DNA of 64,000 nt from Clostridium kluyveri DSM 555. GTDB lineage: Bacteria > Bacillota > Clostridia > Clostridiales > Clostridiaceae. The notes beneath the pieces were generated by a model. That model was not told the DNA's origin and ran no database searches. It worked only from the letters and a program-made list of their open reading frames with translations. The stretch spans positions 3,782,001 to 3,846,000 of the forward strand of contig NC_009706.1 in the NCBI RefSeq assembly GCF_000016505.1, written 5' to 3'. The translations under genes and the position numbers were made by a program. The stretch's first letter is position 1. Every line of letters begins with the position of its first letter. This document shows positions 30,098-39,883 of the stretch, piece after piece.

Positions 30098-30113
30098 CTA
30101 CTATATATTGTGT
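30098..30113 (-). promoter_or_regulatory. NrdR-box-like operator of nrdDG
   Basis: On the minus strand ACACAATATATAGTAG matches the NrdR consensus (acaCwAtATaTwGtgt) at most positions. It lies 17-32 bases upstream of nrdD, overlapping the expected promoter. A second, poorer match at 30123-30138 is spaced by 25 bases rather than the usual 31 or so, so I do not rely on it. No nrdR gene is in the window. Confidence 0.45.
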
Positions 30114-30345
30114 ATATGTATTATTCATTATACTATGTAAAATTTAAAATATCAATTTTGCAATCTAGCTTTATCACAATTTAACAAACTCTCTAAGTCA
30201 TATTTCTTCCATTTCTTTTAATTATTATCCCTAAATGGTACTTGATATTTTATTATGTATTATATAGTAAAATATGAATAATAATTAAATACATAGTTAA
30301 CACTAAATAAAGTATGTAAATTAAATTTTGAGGAGGAAATATTTT

Positions 30346-30537
30346 ATGATTGGAGAAATAATTGATATGAATGTTTCTCATGCTCTTATAAGTTTTCAAG
30401 ATGGAACTACTAAAGATGTAAATATTACTCATCTACCTTCAAATTCAAAAATAGGTGATAGAGTAAATATAAATCCTAATTCTTCACCTACTTTAAATGA
30501 TAAACTAAATGATATATACCCTATGAATATATTTTAA
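30346..30537 (+). CDS. Small conserved-looking protein of unknown function
   Basis: The 63-residue product starts MIGEIIDMNVSHALISF after an excellent ribosome site GAGGAGGAAA, so I choose ATG 30346 over an in-frame start 18 bases upstream. The N-terminal half (ISFQDGTTKDV, then GDRVNI) looks like a small beta-barrel. There is no Cys, signal or membrane segment. I do not recognise the family. It is divergent from nrdD. Confidence 0.65.
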   Translation: MIGEIIDMNVSHALISFQDGTTKDVNITHLPSNSKIGDRVNINPNSSPTLNDKLNDIYPMNIF

Positions 30538-30555
30538 AAACACAAAAACAATAAA

Positions 30556-30620
30556 AAACTGTGTATAAACCCTCTTAAAAAATATTAATTTAAATACTTC
30601 ATGATAAATTTATACACAGT
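30556..30620. terminator. Hairpin between convergent genes, possible terminator
   Basis: AAACTGTGTATAAA pairs with TTTATACACAGT around a loop of about 40 bases, between the small gene and the convergent ferredoxin. The large loop makes it a weak terminator candidate. Confidence 0.45.
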
Positions 30621-30642
30621 CTGTTATTTAATTTTACAATAT

Positions 30643-30831
30643 CTATTCTACTGTAATAGCAGAAACAGGACAGCCTTCTGCAGCTTCTTTAGCAGAATCT
30701 TGAGAAGCTTTTGGTACTTCATTTACCGCAGCTACTGCTTTCCCGTCATCATCCATATCAAACACATCTGGACATACCTCTGGACATAATCCACAACTTA
30801 TACAGGTGGCTTTATCGACTAATGCTTTCAT
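30643..30831 (-). CDS. Ferredoxin with a single [4Fe-4S] cluster
   Basis: The 62-residue acidic protein has ligands in CISCGLCPEVCP (Cys 10, 13, 16) and a distal Cys in EGCPVSAI, the arrangement of single-cluster ferredoxins of the Desulfovibrio/Thermotoga type. Cys 20 of the second CP is present but has no partner cluster. It is a low-potential electron carrier in the cytoplasm and is monocistronic. The gap 30832-30991 upstream holds AT-rich promoter-like sequence only. Confidence 0.9.
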   Translation of the reverse strand: MKALVDKATCISCGLCPEVCPDVFDMDDDGKAVAAVNEVPKASQDSAKEAAEGCPVSAITVE

Positions 30832-30991
30832 AATATTATCCCCATATTAATTATATTATAATTAATATATAATGGGATTTTCACCCCTTTCATCTATAAT
30901 CATGAAATTATAAAACATACTTTCTACATCCAAGAAAGCTTATTTTAGTATTCTCAAAAATATGATTTATTATAGATGAATTAAAATTATT

Positions 30992-31831
30992 TTAAAATCC
31001 TTCTAATTTGTCTTCAGATATAGTAACATTCCATCTTCCATTTTCATAAACGTCCTTTATATAATAGATCTTCTCACTTTTCTTTTTTACATCCCAAAAT
31101 TTAATAGTAGCTTTATACAATGTAGTCTTATACCCTTCCGTTTTTACTGTAACCCATACATCATACTTTTCCTTATCATTATTTCCAATATTAGCATTCT
31201 TAAATTTATCAGTAAGCTCAGATTTAAATTCCTCTAAGTCTGTAGACAATATGAATCTTGCTGCATCTATATCTTCATTGAAACTTATTCCAATTTTTTT
31301 ATCCTTATCCTTAAAATATTTATTTAATGTTTCTATTATGGAACCATAATATACTTCTGTAAAGTTGCTTGGAGGCGTTCTTATATTCCAAAAACTATTT
31401 ATTATATTATTATCTATCCTCTTTGGTACTATGTATATTTGCTTTCCATTATAGAGATTTCCTGCTTCGTCCTTATCAAGTCCTGCTATATACGAAAATT
31501 TATGAATCTTATTATTTGTCTCCATTATTTCCAGTGTATAATCTGGCTGCAGAGAAGATTTTTTAGGCACCTTTTTAGCCGAAGCCAAAGTATCATATAA
31601 ATCCTCAATAGTATCTTGATCAGTAACTACAAATTTAAATCCTTGATCTCTGGTACTTTGAATAGTTATTTCTTTCACCTTGCCTTGCTTTATATACTCA
31701 AAATCAGAATTTTTTAGTCCAGCTTTGACCTTTAACTGATCTAATTTACTACATCCGCATAATAAAAATATTCCTGTTAAAACAATTAGTATAAAAAATA
31801 TATTGATTCTTTTTTTTACAACCCCATCCAT
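30992..31831 (-). CDS. Lipoprotein of unknown function
   Basis: The protein of about 279 residues has a signal peptide with lipobox LLCGCS, so it is anchored outside the membrane. The mature part (EITIQSTRDQGFKFVVTDQ, PDYTLEIMETNNKIHKFSY) suggests beta-rich domains but no named family to me. I prefer the ATG at 31831, which follows GTAGGTGAAGGT, to the GTG at 31840. Its 5' leader contains a full copy of the repeat element at 31861-32017 in the same direction, which may regulate it. Confidence 0.75.
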   Translation of the reverse strand: MDGVVKKRINIFFILIVLTGIFLLCGCSKLDQLKVKAGLKNSDFEYIKQGKVKEITIQSTRDQGFKFVVTDQDTIEDLYDTLASAKKVPKKSSLQPDYTLEIMETNNKIHKFSYIAGLDKDEAGNLYNGKQIYIVPKRIDNNIINSFWNIRTPPSNFTEVYYGSIIETLNKYFKDKDKKIGISFNEDIDAARFILSTDLEEFKSELTDKFKNANIGNNDKEKYDVWVTVKTEGYKTTLYKATIKFWDVKKKSEKIYYIKDVYENGRWNVTISEDKLEGF

Positions 31832-31860
31832 TACCTTCACCTACTGTTAACAATATTGTA

Positions 31861-32017
31861 AATCCACCATAAAGTGATTCTTAGCTTCAGTTGGAGTTTG
31901 CTATAGAGAAATACTTATCTCCATCTGAACCTTAGAAGAACTTATCCAGGCGCATAATAGTGCTTATCTCCCTTTAAAGAAGATGGGAGTATTAGCTAAT
32001 TTCAGCATTTGGATAAA
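31861..32017 (-). other. Structured intergenic repeat element, copy A
   Basis: Read on the minus strand, the element begins TTTATCCAAATGC and ends AATCACTTTATGGTGG. It shares long blocks with copy B at 42126: AGCTAAT, GGATAAGTTCTTCTAAG, TTCAG and CTAAGAATCACTT. TTATCCA pairs with TGGATAA, and TTCAGATGGAG pairs with CTCCAACTGAA. The second helix differs from that of copy B on both strands, keeping pairing. Copy A has about 35 extra bases, containing their own CTCCC/GGGAG hairpin. It lies directly 5' of the lipoprotein gene. I do not recognise it as a known riboswitch. Confidence 0.6.
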
Positions 32018-32124
32018 TTAATTTTTAATTTATATTAAAAATCTCTAAATAATTATATCATATTTAAATATAAAAAATCCCCTTCCATAATGACAAACTG
32101 AAAGGGAACAAATTATACATATCT

Positions 32125-32721
32125 CTATTTATACTCTAATGTTTTAACAATAGTCTCAAATATAGTTGGCATATTTTCTTTAAAGTCTGACTCATTTACA
32201 AAAAAAGAAAATCTACAAAATTGAGTTCCTTTTTTCAAAAAATATTCTATACCTTTATAACTATCTCCCACTTCCTTTGTAATGGTATATTCAATTAAGT
32301 ACCCGCTGCCCCCATTAATTTCAATCTCACTTATGTGATAATTCTTATATAAATTCTGCTTTTGAGATATAATTTTACTATTTTCTAAAAATGATTTTAA
32401 ACTTCCATCCAAATTCCATACTTCAACAAATCCTCTTATTTTATTATCTTCACTTTTAAAATCACTATGATATAATATTTCATTTCCAGACATATCTTGA
32501 TTCTCAGAAGACCACTTAGAAGGTAGTTTATATCTTAATTTACTTTGCATTCCTTCATATTGAGTTAAATATTTTATATTATTTTGCATAAGAGCTGTAA
32601 ATTTCAACTTCATATCGAAATTTTTTTCAAGTCCTAAGAGTACTATCATAAGGCCTATTATAATTATGGTGACTCCCAGTTTTCTCTTATTTATTACTAT
32701 TGATTTAATAATAGGTGTCAT
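32125..32721 (-). CDS. Membrane-anchored protein of unknown function
   Basis: The 198-residue protein has a single hydrophobic segment (about residues 16-32) and an extracellular part with PSKWSSENQDM, FVEVWNLDGSL and FCRFSFFVNESDFKEN. The domain looks like the PsbP-like fold found in small Gram-positive exported proteins, but I am unsure. It is 4 bp downstream of the acidic protein gene at 32726, so the two are cotranscribed. A 103-bp gap with no feature separates its stop from repeat copy A. Confidence 0.6.
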   Translation of the reverse strand: MTPIIKSIVINKRKLGVTIIIIGLMIVLLGLEKNFDMKLKFTALMQNNIKYLTQYEGMQSKLRYKLPSKWSSENQDMSGNEILYHSDFKSEDNKIRGFVEVWNLDGSLKSFLENSKIISQKQNLYKNYHISEIEINGGSGYLIEYTITKEVGDSYKGIEYFLKKGTQFCRFSFFVNESDFKENMPTIFETIVKTLEYK

Positions 32722-32725
32722 AACT

Positions 32726-34033
32726 TCACTTTTTTACTGGTATAACTATGGTGTTTGTTTTAAAATCATAGAACATCAACCAGTACCCCATTTTATCTTT
32801 ACTTTCCTTAGGTATCCATGTAACAAATCCTGATTTACCTCCATAAGGTTGATCCTTTTTACTATTAGTGCCTGGTATACCATATATCAAATATTTTACT
32901 TTATTATTCTTATCAAATTTATATCCCGTTAAATAATGAAAATGTTTCTTTATATAAGGATAATATCCTATCATAGGATAGTAAACTAGGGCATATCTAC
33001 TATAATTATCCATATTGTACATGTCTTCTATAGAATTTGCAGGTACCTTATACCATTTACATCTTTTTAATTCTTTGTTTAAACTCTTTATTTCTTTAAA
33101 ACCATGAACAAGTTTATTAAAAAAATTCCCTTGTGAATTTCTTGGGTAACTTCTATTCATACCTCTATCTTCACATTTATTATCATTTGTTTTTGATTTT
33201 TCATAGTGACTTCCTGCAAAATTATCTATATATAGAGAGTCCTCTTCTTTGAACTCCTCTTTTAAAGTTACGTTTTCTTCCTGAAGATCTTCTCTGATTT
33301 TTGATTCAAACATATCCTCTGACACTGGTTCTTCTTTTTCATCTGTAACAGTCTCTTTACCTTTTTGATTATCTTCCTCATCCTGTTCATTTTGAATTTT
33401 CTCTAAAAGTTGCTTGTCTTCTTCATTATCTTTTTCAACTTCAGCTTTTTCTCTATCCCTTTTAGCTTTTTCTATACTTTCTTCATATTTATCAAATATA
33501 CTTTTTTCTTTCTCTTCTACCTCTTCTACTGTTTCTTCCACTACTTTATTTTCATTTGTTTTATTTTCATCTTCTTCTATATAATCCTTTGTTTTATCCT
33601 CTTTATCTTCTATTAATTCAAAAGACCTCCAATTTGGTATTTCAGTACTCGAGAACCCACTCATCACAGGTATTATATTGTTATCTAATATTCTGACTAT
33701 AGCGGCTCCCGACACTTTATCCATGGCTATTCCACTTCCCGCTACATCATTTATTGGATATTCATAAAATGTATCTGCTCTTCCATAATCATCTATGTTC
33801 ATTTCACCAATTTTAATTATATTTTTTATACCTTTTTTATTACATATTAGCATCATATAATAAGGAGTTTTTTCCTTTTTCAAATTTTGTACGTAATAAG
33901 ATATTTTACATTTATCATTTTTTGTTTCCAATTTTGCATATCCTGAAGCAATCTTGTCAGAAGCTAAAGAGTACCCTTTTTCATCTTCTTGTAATATTAT
34001 AAAGTATCTACTATAACTCTTTTTTTGTGCCAA
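32726..34033 (-). CDS. Large acidic protein of unknown function downstream of rsmA
   Basis: The 435-residue protein has three parts. A globular N-terminal domain of about 140 residues begins SRYFIILQEDEKGYSLAS. A highly acidic, Glu/Lys-rich low-complexity or coiled-coil middle spans about 145-290. A C-terminal domain is rich in Tyr and Trp (CKWYKVPANSIEDMYNMDN, GFVTWIPKES). There is no signal or membrane segment. The family occurs in clostridia, as far as I know, without known function. It shares a unit with 32125 and lies 91 bp after rsmA. Confidence 0.65.
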   Translation of the reverse strand: MAQKKSYSRYFIILQEDEKGYSLASDKIASGYAKLETKNDKCKISYYVQNLKKEKTPYYMMLICNKKGIKNIIKIGEMNIDDYGRADTFYEYPINDVAGSGIAMDKVSGAAIVRILDNNIIPVMSGFSSTEIPNWRSFELIEDKEDKTKDYIEEDENKTNENKVVEETVEEVEEKEKSIFDKYEESIEKAKRDREKAEVEKDNEEDKQLLEKIQNEQDEEDNQKGKETVTDEKEEPVSEDMFESKIREDLQEENVTLKEEFKEEDSLYIDNFAGSHYEKSKTNDNKCEDRGMNRSYPRNSQGNFFNKLVHGFKEIKSLNKELKRCKWYKVPANSIEDMYNMDNYSRYALVYYPMIGYYPYIKKHFHYLTGYKFDKNNKVKYLIYGIPGTNSKKDQPYGGKSGFVTWIPKESKDKMGYWLMFYDFKTNTIVIPVKK

Positions 34034-34124
34034 CTTCTATACCTCCATATATTATCTTCATTATAATATATGAGACAACTCTCAAAAAGTGAACAAATAG
34101 TTTTGTCCTCAATTATAAAACACA

Positions 34125-34970
34125 TTATAACCCATGTATTAATTCATATATACAATCTGATAATAAGCCAAATTCCTCTATAGAAAGAGTTTCTCCTCTC
34201 CTCTTGGGATCTATTCTCGATTTATCAAATGCTTTTTCTATGTATTCTCTAGATAACTTTAGTGCTTTTAAAGCATTCCATAAAGTTTTTCTTCTCATAT
34301 TAAAAGAACATCTTATTATCCTAAAAAATAAATCTTCACTTTTAATCTTAACTCTGGGATTATTTAACTTAGTTAACTTTATAACTATAGACTCAACTTT
34401 AGGCGATGGAATGAAAGCATAGGGACTAACTTTTCTAAGTACTTCTACATCGCAATAATATTGAACCAATAAAGAAAGTGCCCCATATCGCTTACAATTA
34501 GGTTCCGATATCATTCTTTCACCTACTTCTTTTTGAATCATTATAGTTAAAGTTTTAAAATTATATTTATTATTTAGAATTTTCGAAATAATAGGAGTAG
34601 TAATGTAATATGGAAGATTAGCTACAATTTTTATACTTGACTCATCTTTTATTATCTCATTAAAATTTGTCTTTAGTACATCTTTATGTATTAATTCAAA
34701 ATTGGGATAATGCTTTAACTCTTCCTTTAGTATTGCAATTAAATCTGAATCCAGTTCTATGGCACAAACTTTCTTAGCCCTTTTTAAAAGTTCCTTTGTT
34801 AGTGTTCCCACTCCTGGTCCTATTTCTATAACAAAATCATTTTTATTTATATCTGTGCCTTCTAATATATCCTGCAATACTGAATTATCTATCAAAAAAT
34901 TTTGTCCTAAGTTTTTTGAAAATCTAAAATTATATTTTTCCACTATTTCTTTAGTAGATAAATTATTCAT
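34125..34970 (-). CDS. rsmA: 16S rRNA dimethyladenosine methyltransferase
   Basis: The 281-residue RsmA/KsgA enzyme shows SAM motif [12 protein letters not shown] near residue 45, [10 protein letters not shown] at the N terminus, and the NLPYYIT catalytic motif. It dimethylates two adjacent adenines near the 3' end of 16S rRNA. The start overlaps the rnmV stop by 8 bp, as expected for the conserved rnmV-rsmA pair of Firmicutes. Confidence 0.95.
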   Translation of the reverse strand: MNNLSTKEIVEKYNFRFSKNLGQNFLIDNSVLQDILEGTDINKNDFVIEIGPGVGTLTKELLKRAKKVCAIELDSDLIAILKEELKHYPNFELIHKDVLKTNFNEIIKDESSIKIVANLPYYITTPIISKILNNKYNFKTLTIMIQKEVGERMISEPNCKRYGALSLLVQYYCDVEVLRKVSPYAFIPSPKVESIVIKLTKLNNPRVKIKSEDLFFRIIRCSFNMRRKTLWNALKALKLSREYIEKAFDKSRIDPKRRGETLSIEEFGLLSDCIYELIHGL

Positions 34971-35523
34971 CTTTCTTCTCCTTCATTAGATTACTTATTT
35001 TATCTATTGCTCTGTGAAACTCTTCCCTGGATATACCATAATTATTTAGTCTCTTTAGAAATTGAGATGCATTACAATATCCTATACCTAATTCTCTGCC
35101 AAGCATATCTCTTTTTATCTTAGATTTTACACACCCTGTAAGTTCAAAAAATACCATATCTTCTACTTTAAATTCTTTTCTTTCTTCTTTTAATTCACAT
35201 TTAGCACTTTTCAAAGCATTTATTATAGTTTCAGGTAATGCATTTTCAACACCAATATTTCCATTTTTTATCCCATCTTCTTGAGATATATAGGCATGTT
35301 TTATCCCTTTAACTCTTTTAGATATAATTTTCCTTATTTTTTCTCCTGCAAAGTCAGGATCTGTCATAACTATTACACCTTGTCTATTTTGAGCCTCTTT
35401 TATCTTATCAATAACTTTTTTATTTATTCCAAAGCCACCTACAGCTATTAATTCTGCATCTACGGCTCTTTTAACTGCGGATATATCGTCCTTTCCTTCA
35501 ACAATTATTACTTCCTTAATCAT
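34963..35523 (-). CDS. rnmV: Ribonuclease M5
   Basis: The 186-residue Toprim protein starts [13 protein letters not shown], containing the catalytic Glu of the Toprim domain, with [10 protein letters not shown] as its metal motif. It matures 5S rRNA. I choose ATG 35523 because GGGGGA is well spaced from it. The gene lies between yabE and rsmA, the standard Firmicutes order. Confidence 0.93.
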   Translation of the reverse strand: MIKEVIIVEGKDDISAVKRAVDAELIAVGGFGINKKVIDKIKEAQNRQGVIVMTDPDFAGEKIRKIISKRVKGIKHAYISQEDGIKNGNIGVENALPETIINALKSAKCELKEERKEFKVEDMVFFELTGCVKSKIKRDMLGRELGIGYCNASQFLKRLNNYGISREEFHRAIDKISNLMKEKKDE

Positions 35524-35554
35524 ATTTTCCCCCATTAACATTTAATTTTTTCAT

Positions 35555-35583
35555 CAAAAGAAAAAATAGGAGCACGTGCCCCT
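35555..35583 (-). terminator. Intrinsic terminator at the end of yabE
   Basis: AGGGGCACGTGCTCCT forms a compact GC-rich hairpin (35583-35568) followed on the minus strand by ATTTTTT. Its left arm overlaps the yabE stop codon. It separates yabE from rnmV, although partial read-through into rnmV is likely because no clear promoter fits in the 58 bp between them. Confidence 0.8.
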
Positions 35584-36637
35584 AATCCATAACATAAACA
35601 TTAATCCATCGCACACCCCAGTTATTTGCTTCAGAAGCAGAATTAAAAAACAAATCTACCCTATTACCTTTAATGGCACCTCCTGTATCTTCAGCTATGG
35701 CATATCCATATCCTTCTATATAAAGTTTGGTACCAAGTGGTATAACTCTAGGATCAACTGCTACAGAGCTGTAGCTTCCACTATTTCTCCTAGCCACAGT
35801 TCCTGAAGCTGTTATACCAAAGTCTGGATGCCCAGGCCCCTTGCCTGTACTTTCATAATCTGCAGTATATGCAGTTGCTTTCATCTGCAAGAATTTGGCA
35901 TAACTAAGGTTTCCTCCTCTAGAAAAGGTATAATCACTATTTAATGTTCCTACTGCTATTATTTTCTGTACTGGTTCTTTCTTTACGATTTCACTTATAA
36001 CTTTTCTAGAGACTTCTTTACCATCCTCATATACTATTCTGGTAATAGTTTGTTTCTCTCCATTTTGCCCCTCTTGTAAAACTTTTTTAGCTCCGCTTTC
36101 AACTTCACCATCATTTTTTATAACTATATCATAGTTTATATTTGTAATCTCTTTTATGTCTTTAGTTTTTACCCTAGTCACTACTACTTTTAATCCTTTT
36201 TTAATTGCATAATTTCTAGATGGATATACTTTATCAAGATTTGAAAGTTGAATTTTTTCTGCTTGCAACATATTTTCCACATTATGTTCAGCAGACTTTA
36301 TATCTAATTTTTTACCATCCACTTTTACTTCAATTAATACTGCCCTTGTAATTAATAATTTACCTTTATCTTTAACTCTACTATCTAGACTAGGTTTTAC
36401 TTTATCCTTTGATCCCAATTTAATTCCATTATTATCCAAAACATCTTTGTAAGTACCACCAAAGGTAGTAACTTTCTTGTCACTGCCATCTATTGAGATA
36501 GTTATAGTTTTTATCATATTAAATATTGTTAAACTTATAACTACTAAACTTATTGTTAAACCTATAACTATAATAGATTCTATCTTAGGACCATCGGAAA
36601 AATATTTATTTAAGTAAGTTTTAAACCTTTCCACCAT
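35582..36637 (-). CDS. yabE: YabE-like cell wall protein with G5 and 3D domains
   Basis: The 351-residue protein has an N-terminal membrane segment (about 20-42), two DUF348-type repeats (TFGGTYKDVLDNNGI and similar), a G5 domain (about 180-250), and a C-terminal 3D domain with ATAYTA, VAVDPRVIPLGTKLYIEGYG and AEDTGGAIKGNRVDLF. The three Asp motifs of the 3D lytic domain are intact, as in Rpf-like and MltA-type enzymes. It probably remodels peptidoglycan. The start at 36637 follows AGAGGAGG. It has its own consensus promoter. Confidence 0.92.
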   Translation of the reverse strand: MVERFKTYLNKYFSDGPKIESIIVIGLTISLVVISLTIFNMIKTITISIDGSDKKVTTFGGTYKDVLDNNGIKLGSKDKVKPSLDSRVKDKGKLLITRAVLIEVKVDGKKLDIKSAEHNVENMLQAEKIQLSNLDKVYPSRNYAIKKGLKVVVTRVKTKDIKEITNINYDIVIKNDGEVESGAKKVLQEGQNGEKQTITRIVYEDGKEVSRKVISEIVKKEPVQKIIAVGTLNSDYTFSRGGNLSYAKFLQMKATAYTADYESTGKGPGHPDFGITASGTVARRNSGSYSSVAVDPRVIPLGTKLYIEGYGYAIAEDTGGAIKGNRVDLFFNSASEANNWGVRWINVYVMD

Positions 36638-36672
36638 AAAAATACCTCCTCTGGGCAAGAGCGACATACCTC

Positions 36673-36701
36673 ATTATAAACGGATCTTAAATTTATGTCA
36701 A
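36673..36701 (-). promoter_or_regulatory. Consensus SigA promoter of yabE
   Basis: On the minus strand TTGACA (36701-36696) and TATAAT (36678-36673) are exactly 17 bases apart and match consensus at all positions. The rest of the gap to the tatD stop (36702-37003) is very AT-rich. It shows only short direct and inverted AT repeats, and I see nothing else in it. Confidence 0.8.
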
Positions 36702-37003
36702 ATATCGCCCAGGATAAACTGTAAAAAAATTCTAAATGCAGCTTTGTGCATAAACTATAAATAAAAAATATTTATTTATGATACCAGTATTATTAGTTAA
36801 TAAAGTATAAATTTATACCTGAATTTAGGTAAATATATAATTTATGCTTAATTACAAAACTAAATTATATTTTTAAATTACAATTTATGTTATTTTTAGG
36901 TGGTATTATTGTGATTTTATTACATCTTATGCTATAAATATATTTTAAATTACTTATGAGATAACTAATGGATATAATTATAGTATATTCATATTTATAA
37001 ATA

Positions 37004-37771
37004 TTATGTTAGATTAAGAAGATGTTTAATATTGGCAATTGTTATTTTACTTACTTCCTCTTTTGTAATCCCTTTTATCTCAGCTATTTTTGATATGATA
37101 AACTCTATATATTCTGATCTATTTCTCTTTCCCCTGAAAGGTACCGGAGCCATATAAGGACAATCAGTTTCTACCAAGATTCTATCCATAGGTATTTCTC
37201 TTGCTACATCTAGTGATTTTTTTGCGTTTTTAAAAGTTATTACTCCTGTAAATCCTATATAATAACCAAGCTTTATACATTCTTTTGCATACTCTACACT
37301 TCCTGAAAAACAGTGTATTTCTCCAATAACGCCCTTAAATTGTTTTATTATATCTAAAATATCTTTATGTGCTTCTCTATCGTGTATAATTACAGGAAGG
37401 TTTAGTTCCCTCGCTAATTCCATTTGTCTTATAAATACAGATTTTTGTACTTCTTTAGGTGGATTTTCTTTATAATAATAATCAAGTCCTATTTCTCCAA
37501 TAGCCTTTACTTTTTCGTTTTGAGACATAATTTTTAACTCATCTTCCGTGCTGCTGTCAAATTTATCTGCATATTCCGGGTGTATGCCTACCGCTGCATA
37601 AAATATATCATGTTTATTTGCCAATTTAACAGAAGTTCTAGCACCTTCTATGGAAGAACCGCAATTTAATACCCCTATTATATTATTTTTTTTCAATTCA
37701 TTTATCAATATATTCCTATCATTGTCAAATTGTTCATCATCATAATGTGCATGAGCATCGAATATATTCAA
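37004..37771 (-). CDS. tatD: TatD family metal-dependent DNase
   Basis: The 255-residue TIM-barrel hydrolase shows the metal ligands in DAHAHYDDEQF, GEIGLDYY, VIIHDREAHKD, IHCFSG and VETDCPY. TatD/YabD proteins are deoxyribonucleases associated with DNA repair or turnover. It lies between metG and yabE, the canonical metS-yabD-yabE order of Firmicutes. Confidence 0.93.
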   Translation of the reverse strand: MNIFDAHAHYDDEQFDNDRNILINELKKNNIIGVLNCGSSIEGARTSVKLANKHDIFYAAVGIHPEYADKFDSSTEDELKIMSQNEKVKAIGEIGLDYYYKENPPKEVQKSVFIRQMELARELNLPVIIHDREAHKDILDIIKQFKGVIGEIHCFSGSVEYAKECIKLGYYIGFTGVITFKNAKKSLDVAREIPMDRILVETDCPYMAPVPFRGKRNRSEYIEFIISKIAEIKGITKEEVSKITIANIKHLLNLT

Positions 37772-37803
37772 CTTCGTATTTCCTCCTTATCTTTTTTAAA
37801 ATC

Positions 37804-37868
37804 AAATTCTTCCTAAATTCAGATGGAGGAAATCATCCACCACCTAAATCTAAAAATCACTTAATTGG
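37804..37868 (+). repeat. Degenerate half copy (C) of the structured intergenic element
   Basis: The plus strand reads CTTCCTAAATTCAGATGGA, then a TCCACC arm and CTAAAAATCACTTAATTGG, matching the second half of copy B at 42126 in the same orientation. The TTATCCAA helix is missing. It lies antisense in the gap between tatD and metG, so it is not in a 5' leader. Confidence 0.5.
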
Positions 37869-37912
37869 ACTTAGAAATCCTATGTTTACATCAGAAATTA
37901 CTTAAATATATT

Positions 37913-39847
37913 TTATTTTACTATACTCCCAGTAGGAAGCCCTTCTTGAATAGATACCGTAAATAATTTACTGTCATCATTTGAAGCTGCACATAATATC
38001 ATTCCTTCTGAGAGCTCTCCTTTTAATCTTACTGGCTTTAAATTTGCTACAACCACTACATACTTTCCTAAAAGTTCTTCTGGCTTGTAATATTTAGATA
38101 TACCTGATACTACCTGCCTTTTTTCCTGACCTAATTCAAGCTGCAGTTTAAGTAACTTTTTAGAGCCTTTTATGGCCTCACATTCCAATACTCTTGCAAC
38201 TCTAAGATCTACTTTTTCAAAGTCATCTATAGATATCTCTTCTTTTATAGGTTCTACTTTAAAGTTCTTCAGGGCACTTTTTTCTTCTTTTAGACTATTT
38301 AACTCTTCTATCTTCTTATCCACATCTATTCTAGGGAATAATATATCTCCTTTATTTACTTTAGTTCCTGACCTAGTTCCATCAAAAGAAGCTATGCTGT
38401 CCCATGATGTAACCTCTACATTAAGCTGTTTATAGATTTTTTCACTGGTTTCAGGAAGAAATGCCGAAAGACATACAGATATTATTCTTAATGATTCTGA
38501 TAGATTATAAAGTACCGTTCCCAATCTATCCTTTTTACTTTCATCTTTGGCTAATATCCATGGAGTAGTCTCATCTATATACTTATTGGTTCTTGATACA
38601 AGTTCCCATATGCTATCTAAGGCCTCTGGTATTCTTAAATGGTTCATATGTTTTTCTATTTTTATAGGTATATCTAAAGCTAAACCTATAAGTTCATCAT
38701 CTATATCTTCTTTTTCTTTTGGCGCTGGCATAATGCCATCAAAATATTTTTCTATCATAGTACAAGTTCTTGATAATAAATTTCCTAAATCATTAGCTAA
38801 ATCCGAATTAATTTTCTTTATAAATATCTCATTATTAAATAACCCATCAGCACCAAAAGGAATTTCCCTAAGTAGATAATATCTAACTGCATCTGTTCCA
38901 AAATGATTTACTAAAACTACAGGATCTACTACATTTCCTTTAGATTTTGACATTTTTCCTCCATCTACTAGAAGCCAACCGTGTCCAAATACTTTTTCGG
39001 GGATTTCTTCCCCTAAAGCCATAAGCATTATAGGCCAGTAAATCGTATGAAACCTCAATATATCTTTACCTACTAAATGTACATTTGCCGGCCAGTATTT
39101 TTTATATAACTTGTCATCTTCACTGCCATAACCTAGTGCTGTTATATAATTTGCAAGTGCATCTATCCATACGTATATTACATGCTTGTTATCAAAAGTC
39201 ACAGGTATTCCCCAGTCAAAAGAAGTTCTTGAAACACAAAGATCCTGAAGCCCTGGTTTCAAAAAATTATTTAACATTTCATTTTTTCGAGACTCAGGTT
39301 GTATAAAATCAGGATGAGTTTCAATATGTTTTATAAGAGCAGGTGCATATTTTGACATTTTAAAGAAATAAGCTTCCTCTTTAGCTTTTTCAACCGTTCT
39401 ACCACAATCAGGACATTTTCCATCTATCAATTGAGTTTCAGTCCAAAATGACTCACAGGGTGTGCAATACCACCCTTCGTAATTTCCCTTGTATATATCT
39501 CCTTGATCATATAATTTTTTAAATATTTTCTGAACTGCTGCTATATGATATTTTTCTGTAGTTCTTATAAATTTATCATAATTTATATTCATTATTTTCC
39601 ATAAATCTTTAATCCCTGCTACTATTTCATCTACATACTCTTTAGGAGGAACTCCTTTAGCCTCTGCCAATCTTTGAATCTTTTGTCCATGTTCATCTGT
39701 ACCCGTTAAAAGCATTACATCATAACCTGTAATTCTTTTAAATCTAGCAAGAGCATCTGCTGCAACGGTAGTATATGTATTACCTATATGAAGATTTGCC
39801 GATGGATAATAAATAGGCGTAGTAATGTAATATGTTCCTTTGGTCAT
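37913..39847 (-). CDS. metG: Methionyl-tRNA synthetase
   Basis: The 644-residue class I synthetase shows the HIGH-type motif YPSANLHIGNTYTT, KMSKSKGN, and a Zn knuckle with CTPCESFW and CPDCG. A C-terminal tRNA-binding (Trbp111/OB) domain has VDLRVARVLECEAI and LKPVRLKGELSEGMIL. It charges tRNA-Met. It is preceded by a T-box leader and followed by tatD. Confidence 0.95.
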   Translation of the reverse strand: MTKGTYYITTPIYYPSANLHIGNTYTTVAADALARFKRITGYDVMLLTGTDEHGQKIQRLAEAKGVPPKEYVDEIVAGIKDLWKIMNINYDKFIRTTEKYHIAAVQKIFKKLYDQGDIYKGNYEGWYCTPCESFWTETQLIDGKCPDCGRTVEKAKEEAYFFKMSKYAPALIKHIETHPDFIQPESRKNEMLNNFLKPGLQDLCVSRTSFDWGIPVTFDNKHVIYVWIDALANYITALGYGSEDDKLYKKYWPANVHLVGKDILRFHTIYWPIMLMALGEEIPEKVFGHGWLLVDGGKMSKSKGNVVDPVVLVNHFGTDAVRYYLLREIPFGADGLFNNEIFIKKINSDLANDLGNLLSRTCTMIEKYFDGIMPAPKEKEDIDDELIGLALDIPIKIEKHMNHLRIPEALDSIWELVSRTNKYIDETTPWILAKDESKKDRLGTVLYNLSESLRIISVCLSAFLPETSEKIYKQLNVEVTSWDSIASFDGTRSGTKVNKGDILFPRIDVDKKIEELNSLKEEKSALKNFKVEPIKEEISIDDFEKVDLRVARVLECEAIKGSKKLLKLQLELGQEKRQVVSGISKYYKPEELLGKYVVVVANLKPVRLKGELSEGMILCAASNDDSKLFTVSIQEGLPTGSIVK

Positions 39848-39883
39848 GTTTATATCTCTCCTTCTCTTGTAATTTATATTAAA

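Noticed and set aside
30123-30138. Second NrdR box upstream of nrdD
   Set aside because: Several consensus bases are missing and spacing to the first site is 25 rather than about 31 bases.
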